Positions 19,885-35,982 of a stretch of 64,000 bases of DNA are shown one piece after another; position 1 is the stretch's first letter, and every line of letters starts with the position of its first letter. The stretch is taken from positions 1,488,001 to 1,552,000 of the forward strand of contig NZ_AP022603.1 of NCBI RefSeq assembly GCF_010726955.1. Direction: 5' to 3'. Under the pieces are notes generated by a model. That model was not told where the DNA came from. It made no database searches and was given only the letters and a program-made list of their open reading frames with translations. The position numbers were made by a program, and so were the translations under genes. Origin of the DNA: Mycolicibacterium fallax (GTDB taxonomy: Bacteria > Actinomycetota > Actinomycetes > Mycobacteriales > Mycobacteriaceae).

Positions 19885-20097
19885 TCAGCCGGTCAGCGAC
19901 TGGCGCAGGCTGAGCGGCCGGATGTCGGTCCAATTCTGTTCGACGTAGGCCAGGCAGTCGGCGCGCGGTGCCGCGCCGAAGGCCACCGTCCAGCCGGCCG
20001 GCAGGTCGGCGAACGACGGCCACAGGCTGTGCTGTTCCTCGTCGTTGACCAGCACGTGGAACAGACCGTCCTCGTCATCGAATGGGTTGGTACTCAT
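19885..20097 (-). CDS. mbtH: MbtH-like NRPS accessory protein
   Basis: MbtH proteins bind and activate NRPS adenylation domains. The 70-aa product shows the whole signature: [24 protein letters not shown], then FADLPAGWTVAFG and NWTDIRPLSLR, with the conserved Ser, Leu and Trp residues that contact A domains. ATG 20097 is preceded by AAGGAGA. It overlaps the mbtG 3' end by 23 bases and is encoded right after it. The likely partners are MbtB, MbtE and MbtF. Confidence 0.97.
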   Translation of the reverse strand: MSTNPFDDEDGLFHVLVNDEEQHSLWPSFADLPAGWTVAFGAAPRADCLAYVEQNWTDIRPLSLRQSLTG

Positions 20098-21376
20098 TGG
20101 TTCTCCTTGGTAGCGGATCGGGCCGGGTCAGCTCGGCGCCGAGCACCCGGTCGGACAGCAGACCCAGGCAGCTCAGGTTGGGAAAGCCCGGCCCCTGATT
20201 GAGCCCGGACAGGTTGGGCAGGAACAGTTTCGGGCTCAGCTGCCCGACCGACAGGTCGTATCCGATGGATTCCTGCAGGCGCTCGCCGGTCATCGGGCCG
20301 CCCAGGCTGAGCTCGATCAGGTCCAGCGCGTCCTGGGTGAACAGCTCGGTGAACCACAGCGTGTCGGCACCCGATCCGTCGATCACCAGGTCGAATCCGT
20401 GCACGGTCTCCAACGATTCGCCGGCCCGGTCGCTGTGCAGCGTCAGCCGGATCTGGTCGTCGCGGGCCACCGCGTGGGCCACCCGGCCGCGCAGGTGCCG
20501 GATCCGGTCGTCGGCCAGCAGCGCGTCCTGCACCCGGGCGGAGAACACCCCGCGGTCGGTGCGCGCGATGGCGTCCCGACGTTCGGCCAGGGTCAGCCCG
20601 GCCCAGTGGGTGGGGTCGGAGAACAGCGTGTTCTCAAAGAATCCCTCGCCCCGGGTGAACAGGGTGACCTGGGGCGCGATCACGGTGATCGTCGAAACCC
20701 GGTGTGCGAAAAGCTCGTTGAGGATCGCCGCGGCGGTCTCCCCACCGCCGATCACCGCCACCCGCTCGGCGCCGATCCGCTCGTGGGCGGCCGCCCGGTG
20801 CCAGAACTGGGCGATCGAGAGCACCCGCGGATTGCCCGGCAGGATGGACCGCTCGGCCTGGCCCGGGCCGGTCGCCATGATCGCGTCGGCCAGCACGGTG
20901 CCCGGGCCGTCCTCGGAGTCGGTGCTCAGCGCCCAGCCGTCGCCGTCGATGCCGATGCCGGTGACCTCGCCGCGCAGCACCCGCATCCCGACCTGGTCGG
21001 CGACCCAGCCCAGGTAGCGGGCCCAGGTGCGGTGCGGCGGGGCGGGCCTGCCGCGGTCGATCCAGTCGGCGAACTGGCCGGTGCCGACCAGGTAGGACTG
21101 CCAGCTGTAGCGCATCATCTGCTCGTCGAGCTCGGCGTTGCGCCGCGGCACCAGCGCCGAACGGTACGGGAACCCGACGTCCTTTTCCGGGCCGGTGCCG
21201 AGCCGGTGGTTGCCGTCGGTCCAGCCGCCGCCGGGCTGCCAGTTGGCGGCCACCGCGCTGCGTTCGACGGTCAGCACCTCCGGCGCCGGCACCCCCATGC
21301 CGCGCAGCACGGCGGCCTTGGCCGCCACCGCCACGGCCTTCGGCCCGGCGCCGATGATGGCCAGGGTTGCCGTCAT
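20075..21376 (-). CDS. mbtG: L-lysine N6-monooxygenase MbtG
   Basis: MbtG is a flavin- and NADPH-dependent enzyme that hydroxylates the N6 of the lysine residues of mycobactin, making the hydroxamate iron ligands. The 433-aa protein starts [22 protein letters not shown] with the FAD-binding GxGPxx motif. It has the NADPH motif [17 protein letters not shown] at about residues 220-236 and a terminal region typical of SidA/IucD-like monooxygenases (TGPGQAERS). ATG 21376 overlaps the mbtF stop (ATGA) and is preferred over the upstream GTG-type start at 21406. Confidence 0.95.
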   Translation of the reverse strand: MTATLAIIGAGPKAVAVAAKAAVLRGMGVPAPEVLTVERSAVAANWQPGGGWTDGNHRLGTGPEKDVGFPYRSALVPRRNAELDEQMMRYSWQSYLVGTGQFADWIDRGRPAPPHRTWARYLGWVADQVGMRVLRGEVTGIGIDGDGWALSTDSEDGPGTVLADAIMATGPGQAERSILPGNPRVLSIAQFWHRAAAHERIGAERVAVIGGGETAAAILNELFAHRVSTITVIAPQVTLFTRGEGFFENTLFSDPTHWAGLTLAERRDAIARTDRGVFSARVQDALLADDRIRHLRGRVAHAVARDDQIRLTLHSDRAGESLETVHGFDLVIDGSGADTLWFTELFTQDALDLIELSLGGPMTGERLQESIGYDLSVGQLSPKLFLPNLSGLNQGPGFPNLSCLGLLSDRVLGAELTRPDPLPRRTNEYQPIR

Positions 21377-24300
21377 GAGACCACCTCTCCGAGCGCTTCC
21401 TGCCACAGCGATTGCAGGACGTCGATGTCACGATCGTCGAAAATATCTGGCAGCCAACGCCATTGGGTTGCCAGCACGGGCGCCTCGGTGCCGGCCGGGT
21501 CCAGCATGATCGCGGCGATGACGGTCAGTTCGTGGTACACCGCGAGGTTGCTCTCGGGCAGCAGCGAGGCGCCGTTGAGCAGGCTGCGATCCTGGGTGGC
21601 GGCACCGCCGGAGCCGATCTCGGTGCGGCCCAGGTAGTTCAGCATCAGCTGCGGCTCCCGGTATTCACCGAGCCGCCGGCCGGTGTCGGCGCGCAGGTAG
21701 CGCAGCAGTCCGAAATCGATGCCATCCCCGGGAATTTCCGGTGGTCCGGTCTGCGGGGACACCCGCAGCGGATGGATGGCGCTGAGCAGCCCGAGAGTCT
21801 CCGCGGTGTCGGTCCGGCCGCCGGGGTCGACGACGGCGTCCGCGCGGCCGTGGGTCTCCAGGGCCAGCAGCGGCGTCGGTGTCGGCTCGCCGCGGCGCAC
21901 CCGCCAGGCCGTCACCATCCGCGCTGCGGCGGCCGCCAGCAGGTCGGGCACCGCCCGCCGGTGCGCCAGCAACCCGGCGGTCAGCTCGGTGCCGCTGATC
22001 GACAGCGCGATCCGCAGGTCGGCGGCCCGGTCGTGGTCCGGGCGCAGCCGACGCCGGCCCAGCGCCGGGTCCGGCCCGTCCAGCTGGGCCGCCCAGAACT
22101 CGGCGCTGTCCAGGGTGCGGGCACGCTCGTGCAGCAGCGCCGACCAGCGCCGGTAGCCGGTCTGCTCGGGCACCGCGGCGATCGGGTGTCCGCCGGCCAG
22201 GGTGTGCCAGTGCGCGTCGAGTTCGCCGATCAGGATCCGCCAGGACGCCGGGTCCAGCGCCAGCACGTGGCCGGTCAGCACCAGCACGCCGGGATCGTCG
22301 GGGGCGTGCAGCCAAGCCGCGTGCAGCAGCCGGCCCCGCTCGGGATCCAGCGCCTGCACGGCCGCGTCGGTCTGGGCCAGCACCGCGGTGCGTAGATCCC
22401 CGCTGACCAGCGTCTCGGTCAGCGTCGGGCCCGCGGCGTCGGGGACCAGGGTCATCGCGTCGCGGTCGAGCCGGCAGCGCAGCACCTCGTGCCCGTCGAC
22501 CACGGCGGCGAGCATCGCGGTCAGCCGCGCACCGGTGACCCCGGCCGGCAGCCGGATGGCCTCGGTCTGCGCGAGCCGGCGCGGGTCGCCGTGCCGGTAG
22601 AGCCAGTGCAGGCTCGGCAGCACCGGGATCGGGCCGGTCCCGGCCGCGGTGTCGGGCCCGGTGGGCGGCTCGGCCCGGTCGGCCTCGGCGTCGATCGCGG
22701 CCGCGAGCTCGCGGATCGAGGAGCACTCCAGCATCAGCCGGGCCCGCAGCGGCACCCCGCGGCGGCGGGCGGCCTGCACCACCGACAGCGCGACGATGCT
22801 GTCCAGCCCCAGCGCCAGCAGGTCGGCGGCCACATCGACGGCGCTGACCTCCAGCAGCTCGGCGACCACCCCGGCCAGCACCGTCTCGGTCGGGGTCTCC
22901 GGGACCGCGGCGGGCGCGTCGTCGGGGCCGTCGGAGCCCGCCAGCGCCCGGTCGTCGACCTTGCCGTTGCCGGTCAGCGGCAGTTCGTCGAGCACCACGA
23001 TGCGGTGCGGAATCAGGTAGCGCGGCAGCCGGGCGGTGAGCAGGCCGCGCAGCTCGGCGACCGGCAGTTCGGCGCCGCCGGTGCCCACGTAGCCGATCAG
23101 CCGGGGCCCGCTGCGGTAGCTCCGCACCGCCACGTGCGCGGTCCGCACCACCGGATGGGTCAGCAGGGCCGCGGCCACCTCGCCCGGTTCGACGCGGTAG
23201 CCGCGAATCTTGACCTGCTCGTCGCGCCGGCCCAGGTAGTGCAGGGTGCCGTCGGCGCAGCGGCGCACCACATCCCCGGTGCGGTACATCCGGGCGCCCG
23301 GGTTGGCCGGGTCGGCGACATAGCGGGTGGCGGTCTCGGCGGGCCGGCCCAGGTAGCCGCGGGTCAGCTGCTGACCGGACAGATACAGTTCGCCGGCCGC
23401 CCCGTCGGGCACCGGGCGCAGCCAGGAGTCCAGGATCTGCATGCCGGTGCCCGCGGTGGGCCGGCCGATGGTGGGCGCGGGGTGCGCGGCGATGTCGGCG
23501 ACGACCGCCTCGACGGTGGTTTCGGTGGGCCCGTAGCAGTTGAAGGCCGCCATCCCGGTGCGCCGGCAAACCTCGCCGATCGCCGCCCAGCCGGCCATGC
23601 CGACCGCCTCGCCGCCCAGCGCCAGCACCCGCAGCCCGACCTCGTCGAGCAGCCCGACGTTGTGCAGCTGGGCGAACATCGACGGGGTGGTGTCGATCAG
23701 GTCGATCCGGTGCCGGTCGATCAGCGCGACGAGCCGCTCCGCGTCGCGCTGCGCGTCGTCGCCGACGATGTGCACGCTGTGCCCGTCGAGCAGGCCGGCC
23801 AGCGGCTGCCAGGCCGCGTCGAAGGTGAACGACCAGGCGTGCGCGATCCGCAGCGGCCGGCCGGCCCGCGCCGCGGCCGGGCGCAGCACCCGCTCGGCGT
23901 GGTCGCGCGCGTAGCCGAGTACCGCCCGGTGGGTGCCGATGACGCCCTTGGGTTTTCCGGTGGTGCCGGAGGTGAAGACGGCGTAGGCGGCGTGCTCCGG
24001 GTGCACCGCGGCAGGCCGGTACTCGGCGGCCGGCCGCGGCGCCGGCCCGTGCTCGTCGATGACCAGCTCGGCGCCGGCCTGCGCCAGGATGTCGGCGACC
24101 CGGTCGGCGGGCATCGACGGTTCCAGCGGCACGATCATCGCCCCGGCGGCCAGGATGGCCAGCATGGCGATGACGTAGTCCGGGCCGCGGCTCAGGTTGA
24201 TCGCCACCGGCGCCTCGGGCGCCGCGCCGCGATCGGCCAGGGTGGCCGCCAGCGCCAGCACCGCGCGGTCCAGCTGCCGGTAGCTCAGCTGCCCGCCGTC

Positions 24301-25742
24301 ATAGCTCAGCGCGGTGGCGTCCGGCTGCGCGGCGGCGACGGCGGCGAACCGCGAGTAGATCCCGCCATCGTTGCCCGGCGCCGCGGCGGGCACCGCGGCG
24401 GCGGCCGCCGTCGCGGCGGTCTCGGCCGGGGTCAACGCGCCGATCTCGCGCAGCGGCCGGTCCCAGCCGGCGAGCAGTGCCTCGGCGGTGCCGATGATCC
24501 GCTCGCCCAGCTCCCGCGGCTCGACCGGACCCAGTGCGCCGTCGAGGGTTTCCACCAGCACGGTCAGCTCGCCGTCGGTGACGTGCGCGGCGATGGTGAC
24601 CGGGAAGTGCGACAGGCTCTCCAGGGCGGCCGGCCGGAAGGTGGCGCCGTTGGCGTGGAATTCGGCGCCGGTGCCCAGGGCGCCGGGCGGGAAGTTCTCG
24701 TAGACCAGCAGGGTGTCGAAGAGTTCCCCGACGCCGGCCAGTGCGCGCAGCTCGTTGTGCGCCAGGTAGCTGTGGTCGCGCAGGGTGGCGGCGGTGTGCT
24801 GCAGTGCCAGGCACTGCTCCCCCGCCGTCCGGGCCGGGTCCAGCCGGATCCGCAGCGGGACAGTGTTGACGAACAGCCCCACCATGGTCTCCACCCCGCC
24901 GAGCACGTCGGGGCGCCCGGACACGGTCATCCCGAACACCACGTCGCTGCGGTCGGTGTACACCGAAAGCACGGTGGCCCAGGCGAGTTGGATCACGGTG
25001 TTCAGCGTGACCCGGCGGCCGCGGGCCGCCTCGGACAGCGCGGTGGTGGCCGCGGCGTCGAGCCGGATCTCGGCGCGGCCGGGCAGCCCGGGCCGCGGTT
25101 CGGTGTCGGTCAGCGCCGGGGTGAGCAGGGTCGGCTCGGTGATGCCGGCCAGGTGCCTGCGCCACAGCGCCCGGCTGGCGTCCTGGTCGCGGGCCGCCAG
25201 CCAGCCGATGTAGTCGCGGTAGGGCCGCGGGGCCTGCGGCAACGCCGCCGGGTCGCCGCCGTTGCGGTACAGCGTGATCAGCTCGCCGACGAACAGCGGC
25301 AGCGACCAGCCGTCGATGATGATGTGGTGGGCCAGGACCGTCAGCCGCCAGCTCGGGCCCACCTCGATGAGCAGGAACCGGATCGCCGGGCCCTGCGCCA
25401 GGTCGAACGGCCGGGCGCGTTCGGCGGCCTCCAGCCGGGCCGCCTCGGCGTCGTCGGCCGCCCGGTGTTGCGTCCACGGGACCTCGACGCCGGCCGGCAC
25501 CACCGCCACGGTGCGGCTCAGGTCGCCGCGGAAGAAGCTGGCCCGCAGGTTGGGGTGGCGGGCCAGCATTGTCGCCGCGCAGTCCCGCAGCAGCGCGACG
25601 TCCAGGTCGCCGGTGACCTCGGCGGCCATCGCGATGACGTACGGGTCGGGCCGGCCGCCGGTCTCCGGGCCGGCCAGGGTGGTCATCGAATACAGCCCGT
25701 GCTGCAGCGGGCTGAGCGCGATGACGTCTTCGATGGCCGCGG

Positions 25743-25746
<4 letters not shown>
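21373..25746 (-). CDS. mbtF: Mycobactin NRPS MbtF (C-A-PCP-E-like)
   Basis: MbtF adds the terminal (cyclised) hydroxylysine of mycobactin. Domains in the 1457-aa protein are: condensation (about 1-430; [10 protein letters not shown] near 140), adenylation (about 470-900; [11 protein letters not shown] near 590, [21 protein letters not shown]), carrier protein ([12 protein letters not shown] near 980), and a C-terminal condensation/epimerisation-like domain (about 1045-1450). In this last domain the motif reads [14 protein letters not shown], so the usual first His of HHxxxD is Gly. GTG start overlaps the mbtE stop by 4 bases. Size and layout match M. tuberculosis MbtF. Confidence 0.95.
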
Positions 25747-30918
<5,172 letters not shown>

Positions 30919-30926
<8 letters not shown>

Positions 30927-33900
30927 GCGGTGTGTCGCTTTCTGTGCCGTTGGCGCCGCGGCTCGCCGCGGCGCGTAGATCGCCGACCAGGTCGGCGCCG
31001 GTGATGCCGCCCAGCAGGCGGGCCAGCGGGACGGTGTGGCCGCAGCCCCGGGTGAGGCGCTTGCGCAGTTCCAGGGCCAGCAGCGAGTCCACCCCGAGGT
31101 CGAACAGCGCCGCGCCCAGGTCCACCGCGCCGGGGCCCGGCAGGCTGCAGACCGCCGCCAGCTCGGCGCGTACCAGCGCGGCGGGGTCGGTGCCCGCGGC
31201 CGGGCCGGGGGTCGGTGCCGCGGCCGGTTCGGGGGCCGGCGCGGGGGCCGGCTCGGGGGCGCAGCCGAGGAAGATCCGCAGCCGGTCGGGGTCGGCGACC
31301 AGGATCAGCGGGTCGACCCGGTAGTCGCACAGCCCGGCGTCGACGGCGGCCGCGGGGGCCATCGGCCGCAGCCCGGAGCGCTGGATTCGGGCGGTCTCGG
31401 CGGCGTCGACGATGCCGCCGGCCGGGGTCTGCCACAGCCCCCAGCGCACCGAGACGCAGCCGATGCCCGCGGCGCGCAGCCGGGCGGCGGCCACGTCGAG
31501 CAGCCGGTTGGCCGCCGCGTAGGCGGCGTGGCCGTGGCCGCCGCACACCGCCGACATCGACGAGCACAGCAGCACCCGGGCGTCGCGGGCCAGCGGCCAG
31601 CATCGGGTCAGCTCGGCCAGCCCGGTGGTCTTGGCGGCCAGGGTGTGGGCGAAGGCGGTGTCGTCGAGGTCGGCCGCCGGGCCGAAGGTCGCGGCGCCGG
31701 CGGCGTGTACCACCAGGGTGGCGCCCGTGCCGGCGTGCGCGGCGGCGGCCGCGCGCAGCGCGTCGGGGTCGGTGAGGTCAGCGGACACCGGGCGGATGTC
31801 GGTGCCGTAGCGGGCGGTCAGCGCGGCGCACCAGTCCGGGTCGGCGGGGCGCCGGCTCAGCAGCACGATCCGGCGGGCGCCGCGCTCGGCGAGCTGCTCG
31901 GTGAAGCCGCGGGCGACGGCGCCCGAGCCGCCGGTGATCACCACCTCGTCCAGCAGGCCGGTGTCGGTCGGCAGCGCCGGCGCGTGCAGCGCGGGGCCGT
32001 CGAATGCCCCGAGTTCGCGCCGATAGCAACGGGTTTGGCCGGCGCCGTCGACCCGCAGCGCGACCTCGCCGGGGGCCCCGAGCAGCGCACCCAGCACCGC
32101 GGCCGGCGCCGGGGGCTGCTCCGGCAGGTCGAGGTGGGCGAAGTTCAGCTCGGGGTGTTCCAGGCCGAGGCTGCGGTGGATGGCGGCCAGCGCGGCGGGC
32201 AGCGGCAGCAGCGGGTCGGCGCCGGTGACCTGTTCGGCTCCGGCGGTGACCAGCCAGATGTTGCGGCAGGCCGGCCCGATCGCCGCCGGGTAGTCCAGCA
32301 GTCCGCCCGCCACCAGGTGCTCCAGCACACCGACGGCGTGCTCGGGATCGGGCTCGGGGTGCCGGGGCGCCAGCAGCACGAGCGTGTCGGCGTCGGTGGG
32401 TTCGGCGGCGACGGCGCCCGGGTGGCTGCCCAGCGCCGCAGCGAGCCGCTCGGCGAGGGCGGGTTGGGCGGCGGCTGGCTGGGCGTCGGCCTGTTGGGCG
32501 ACGGCAGCGCCCACGCCGAGCTCGAGCACCGCGATCCGCCGCGGGCCCTGCGCCGGCGCCGGCTCGGCGGGGGCCGGCAGCCAGCGTTCGGCGGTGATGG
32601 TCAGTGCCGGGACCGGCGGCAGCGGCCGGCGCTGCGCCCACAGCCGGTCGGCGCGCATCGGGGCGTTGGGCAGGCCGGGCAGCCGGCGCGGACCGGGCGC
32701 CGGGTACCAGCGGTGGCCCGGGTCGGCGACCGCCACCCGGGCGAGGTTCGCCGAGAACTCATCGGCCGGCTCGGTGTCGCGGCGACCGGTGCCGACCAGC
32801 AGCGCGCCGTCACCGGCCTGCGCGGCGACCGCGTGCAGCAGCGCCGGGTGGCTGGAGATCTCCACGAAAACCTCGGCGCCGCGGCGGATCGCGGTGGCCA
32901 CCGCCCGGTCGAAGCGAACCGTGTTGCGCAGGTTGGCATACCAGTAGTCGCCGAACGCGGTGCCCGCGGCGACGACATCGCCGGTGCTGGCGCCGATCAC
33001 CTCGACGGCGGCCTCGGCGAACTCGCCGGCGGGCAGGTTGGCCCGGACCCAGTCGCCCAGCGGTTCCAGCACGCTGGTGTGCACCGGGAAGTTGACGGTG
33101 ATCTCCCGGCCCAGCCTGCCGCGCCCGCGCGCGGTCGCCACCGCGGCGGTGACCGCCGCCCGGTCACCGGAGACCGCCACCGCGCCGTCGGCGTTGATCA
33201 CCGAGAGTTCCAGCCAGCCGGGTGTTTCGGCGATCAGCGCCATCGCCTCGGCGGCGGTCATGCCGAGCGCGGCGACCGCGTACCGCCCGGGCAGCCGGTC
33301 CACCACGCCGGCCCGCGCGGCGACGACTCCGACCGCGTCGGCCAGCGTGAGCGCGCCCGCGACGTGCGCGGCGGCGATCTCGCCCAGGCTGTGGCCGACG
33401 ACCAGGTCGGCGCGCACTCCCCCGGCGCGCCAGGCCTCGGCCAGCGCGACGGCGTGGCTGAACTGGGCGCCCTGCACCTCGATCTCGGTGTAATGCTGCG
33501 GATCGGTGCCCATCAGGTAGCGGCGCGGCGTCGGGTGCCCGGCGGCGGCGAACGCCTCGCAGCAGCGGTCCACCGCCGCCCGGTAGCCCGGCAGCGCGTC
33601 GGAGGCGGCGCCCATGCCGGGATGCTGGCCGCCCTGGCCGGGGAAGACGAACGCGACCCGCGGTGCGGCCGTGCGGGCCGAGCGCGCCACCCGGGGATGC
33701 TCGGTGCCCGCGGCGGCCGCGGCCAGCGCCTCGCGCAGTTCACGGTGGTCGCGGGCCCGGATGACCGCGCGGTGCCGGCGGATCCGCCGGGTGCCCAGCA
33801 GCGCGGCGGCGACCTCGGCGACCGTTGCCGCGCCGCGGTGCGCGCCGAGGTAGCCGGCGATGGCGGCGGCGTCGGCGGCCAGCAGGTCCTCGGCGTGCGC

Positions 33901-33948
33901 GCTGAGCAGCACCGGGATCCGGCCGTCGGGCAGGGTGGGGATGCTCAC
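30919..33948 (-). CDS. mbtD: Mycobactin polyketide synthase MbtD (AT-KR-ACP)
   Basis: With MbtC, MbtD adds the beta-hydroxybutyrate-type acetate/malonate unit between the two lysine parts of mycobactin. The 1009-aa protein has an acyltransferase (VFPGQGGQHPG near 107; nucleophile in VVGHSLGEIAAAH near 188), a ketoreductase (VVITGGSGAVARG near 670 with NADPH loop; VLLCSSMSAVCGG...YAAANRLL), and a C-terminal ACP (FDLGVDSLLALELRKRL near 953). No KS is present because it is encoded separately by mbtC. GTG start overlaps the mbtC stop (GTGA). Confidence 0.95.
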
Positions 33949-35276
33949 CAGCCGCCCCGCTCCGGCATGGCGACGATCAGGTGGGTGTTGGTGCCGCTCA
34001 TCCCGAACGCCGACACCCCGGCGATCCGCCTGCCGTCCCGGGCCGGCCAGTCGGTCAGTTTCTCCGCCAGCCGGATACCCTGTGCGTCCCAGTCGATTTC
34101 GCTGCTGCGCTGATCGACGTGCAGGGTCGGCGGGATGGCGCGGTGCTGGGCGGCCACCAGGACCTTGGCCAGGCCCAGCGCCCCGGCGGCGGCCTGGGTG
34201 TGGCCGATGTTGGACTTGACCGAGCCGAGCCGCGGCCCGGTTCCCGGTGCGGTGGCCCCGTAACTGGCGGCCAGCGATCGCAGTTCGGTGCGGTCCCCCA
34301 GCCGGGTGCCGGTGCCGTGGCCCTCGACCAGATCGACGTCGGCGGGACCGATTCCGGCGCGCTGCAGGGCCCGCTGCACCAGCCGGCGCTGCGCGGTCTC
34401 ATCGGGTGCGGTCAGCCCCGGGGTGCGGCCGTCGGAGTTCAGCGTGCTGGCCAGCACCTCGGCCAGCACCGGCAGGCCGTCGCGTTCGGCGTCCGAGCGC
34501 CGGGTGATCAGGAACATCGCGGCGCCCTCGGCCCACACGGTGCCGGCGGCGTGCGCGCTGTAGGGCCGGCAGTGACCGTCTTCGGCCAGCGCGTGTTGCT
34601 TGGCGAATTCAACGAAGTAGCCCGGTGATCCGAGGACGGCGACCCCACCGGTCAGTGCCAGGTCGCAGTCCCCGGCCCGCACCGCGGCCACCGCGGTGTG
34701 CAGGGCCGCCAGCGCCGAGGAGCAGGAGGTGTCGATGGTCAGCGCGGGTCCGGCCAGGTCGAGCAGGTAGGCGATCCGGCCGGAGATCACCCCGAGCGAG
34801 GTTCCGGTGATCAGATGCCCGCTGTGCTCGGAGTATTCGGCCAGCGGTGGCCCGTATTCCAGGGCGGAGGCGCCGATGTAGCAGCCGACCTGCCGGCCGG
34901 CCAGGTCGTCGGGGTTGATCCCGGCGTTCTCCACCGCCCGCCAGGCCAGCCGCAGCGCGACCCGCTGCTGCGGGTCCATCGCACTGGCTTCGCGCGGCGA
35001 GATGCCGAAGAACTCGGCGTCGAATTCGGCTGCGCTGGAAAGGAATCCGCCGAGGTTGGGAATCGGGGTGAAGCCGTCTCGACGGGAACCGGCGAACAGC
35101 CCGGCCAGGTCCCAGCCGCGGTCGGTGGGGAATGCGCACAGCGCCTCGCGCTGCTCGGCCAGCAGCGTCCAGTACTGCTCGGGGGTCTGCACGCCGCCGG
35201 GTGCTTCCAGCGCCATGCCCACGATGACCACCGGGTCGCCGGCGTGGTCGGCGCCCGGGGTCAGGCTAGCGGGCAT
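33945..35276 (-). CDS. mbtC: Stand-alone ketosynthase MbtC
   Basis: This beta-ketoacyl synthase supplies the KS for the split MbtC/MbtD polyketide module. The 443-aa product has the full Cys-His-His set: Cys in TIDTSCSSALAAL (about 184), His in VEGHGTGTRLGD (about 322), and His in SNIGHTQAAAG (about 357). ATG 35276 overlaps the end of the thioesterase gene by 11 bases, so translation is coupled. Confidence 0.95.
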   Translation of the reverse strand: MPASLTPGADHAGDPVVIVGMALEAPGGVQTPEQYWTLLAEQREALCAFPTDRGWDLAGLFAGSRRDGFTPIPNLGGFLSSAAEFDAEFFGISPREASAMDPQQRVALRLAWRAVENAGINPDDLAGRQVGCYIGASALEYGPPLAEYSEHSGHLITGTSLGVISGRIAYLLDLAGPALTIDTSCSSALAALHTAVAAVRAGDCDLALTGGVAVLGSPGYFVEFAKQHALAEDGHCRPYSAHAAGTVWAEGAAMFLITRRSDAERDGLPVLAEVLASTLNSDGRTPGLTAPDETAQRRLVQRALQRAGIGPADVDLVEGHGTGTRLGDRTELRSLAASYGATAPGTGPRLGSVKSNIGHTQAAAGALGLAKVLVAAQHRAIPPTLHVDQRSSEIDWDAQGIRLAEKLTDWPARDGRRIAGVSAFGMSGTNTHLIVAMPERGGW

Positions 35277-35982
35277 CGGCGCCGACCATTCGGGTCACCG
35301 CGCCGAGGTGGTCGTTGAGGTAGAAGTGCCCGCCGGGTAAGTGCGAGAGGGTGAACGCCCCGGTGGTGTGCTCGGCCCAGCCGGTCAGCCAGTGCGGCCG
35401 GATCCGGTGGTCGTCGGTGCCGCCGACGGCGTGGATGTCGGCGCCGATCCGGGCGCCGGGGGTCGGGCGGTAGCCGGCCAGTGCGCGGTAGTCGGCCTTG
35501 ACCGCCGCGATCAGCAGTTCGGCGAAGTCCTCGTCGGCCAGCAGCCGGGGGTCGGTGCCGCCCAGGTCGGCGAGGTCGGCGAGCACCTCGGCGTCGGCGC
35601 TCGGCAGCGGCAGCGTTTCGGGCACGGTGGCCGGCGCCTGGCCGGCCGAGGCCCACAGGCCCCGCACGTCCAGGCCGTCGCGCTCGGCCAGCCGGGCGAA
35701 CTCGAAGGCCACCACCGCGCCCATGCAGTGCCCGAACAGCCGCAGCGGCCCGACCGCCGACCAGTCCCCGGCGGCATACATCTGCGCGGCCAGTTCCTCG
35801 ACGCTGCCGGGCGCCGGGTCCGCGAGCCGCTCGGCGCGCTGTGGGTACTGCACGATGAATGCCCCGGTGCCGTTGTCGGACAACGCTTTTGCCAGCGGCC
35901 GGTAGGCCGCCGCGGCCCCGCCGGCGTGCGGGAAGATCACCACGGCGCCGGTGCCGGGGAACTGTTTGACCCAGGGCTTCAT
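35266..35982 (-). CDS. Stand-alone type II thioesterase of the mycobactin pathway, Cys nucleophile
   Basis: The 238-aa alpha/beta hydrolase sits between mbtB and mbtC, where M. tuberculosis (as I recall) has a thioesterase domain fused to MbtB. It starts MKPWVKQFPGTGAVVIFPHAGG and has a terminal SHLPGGHFYLND with the catalytic His. The nucleophile elbow is GHCMG with Cys at residue 86 (codon TGC, 35725-35727), instead of the usual GHSxG. Members of the type II group free mis-primed carrier proteins. ATG 35982 overlaps the mbtB stop by 4 bases (ATGA). The separation could be a real gene fission or the ancestral form. Confidence 0.9.
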   Translation of the reverse strand: MKPWVKQFPGTGAVVIFPHAGGAAAAYRPLAKALSDNGTGAFIVQYPQRAERLADPAPGSVEELAAQMYAAGDWSAVGPLRLFGHCMGAVVAFEFARLAERDGLDVRGLWASAGQAPATVPETLPLPSADAEVLADLADLGGTDPRLLADEDFAELLIAAVKADYRALAGYRPTPGARIGADIHAVGGTDDHRIRPHWLTGWAEHTTGAFTLSHLPGGHFYLNDHLGAVTRMVGADAR

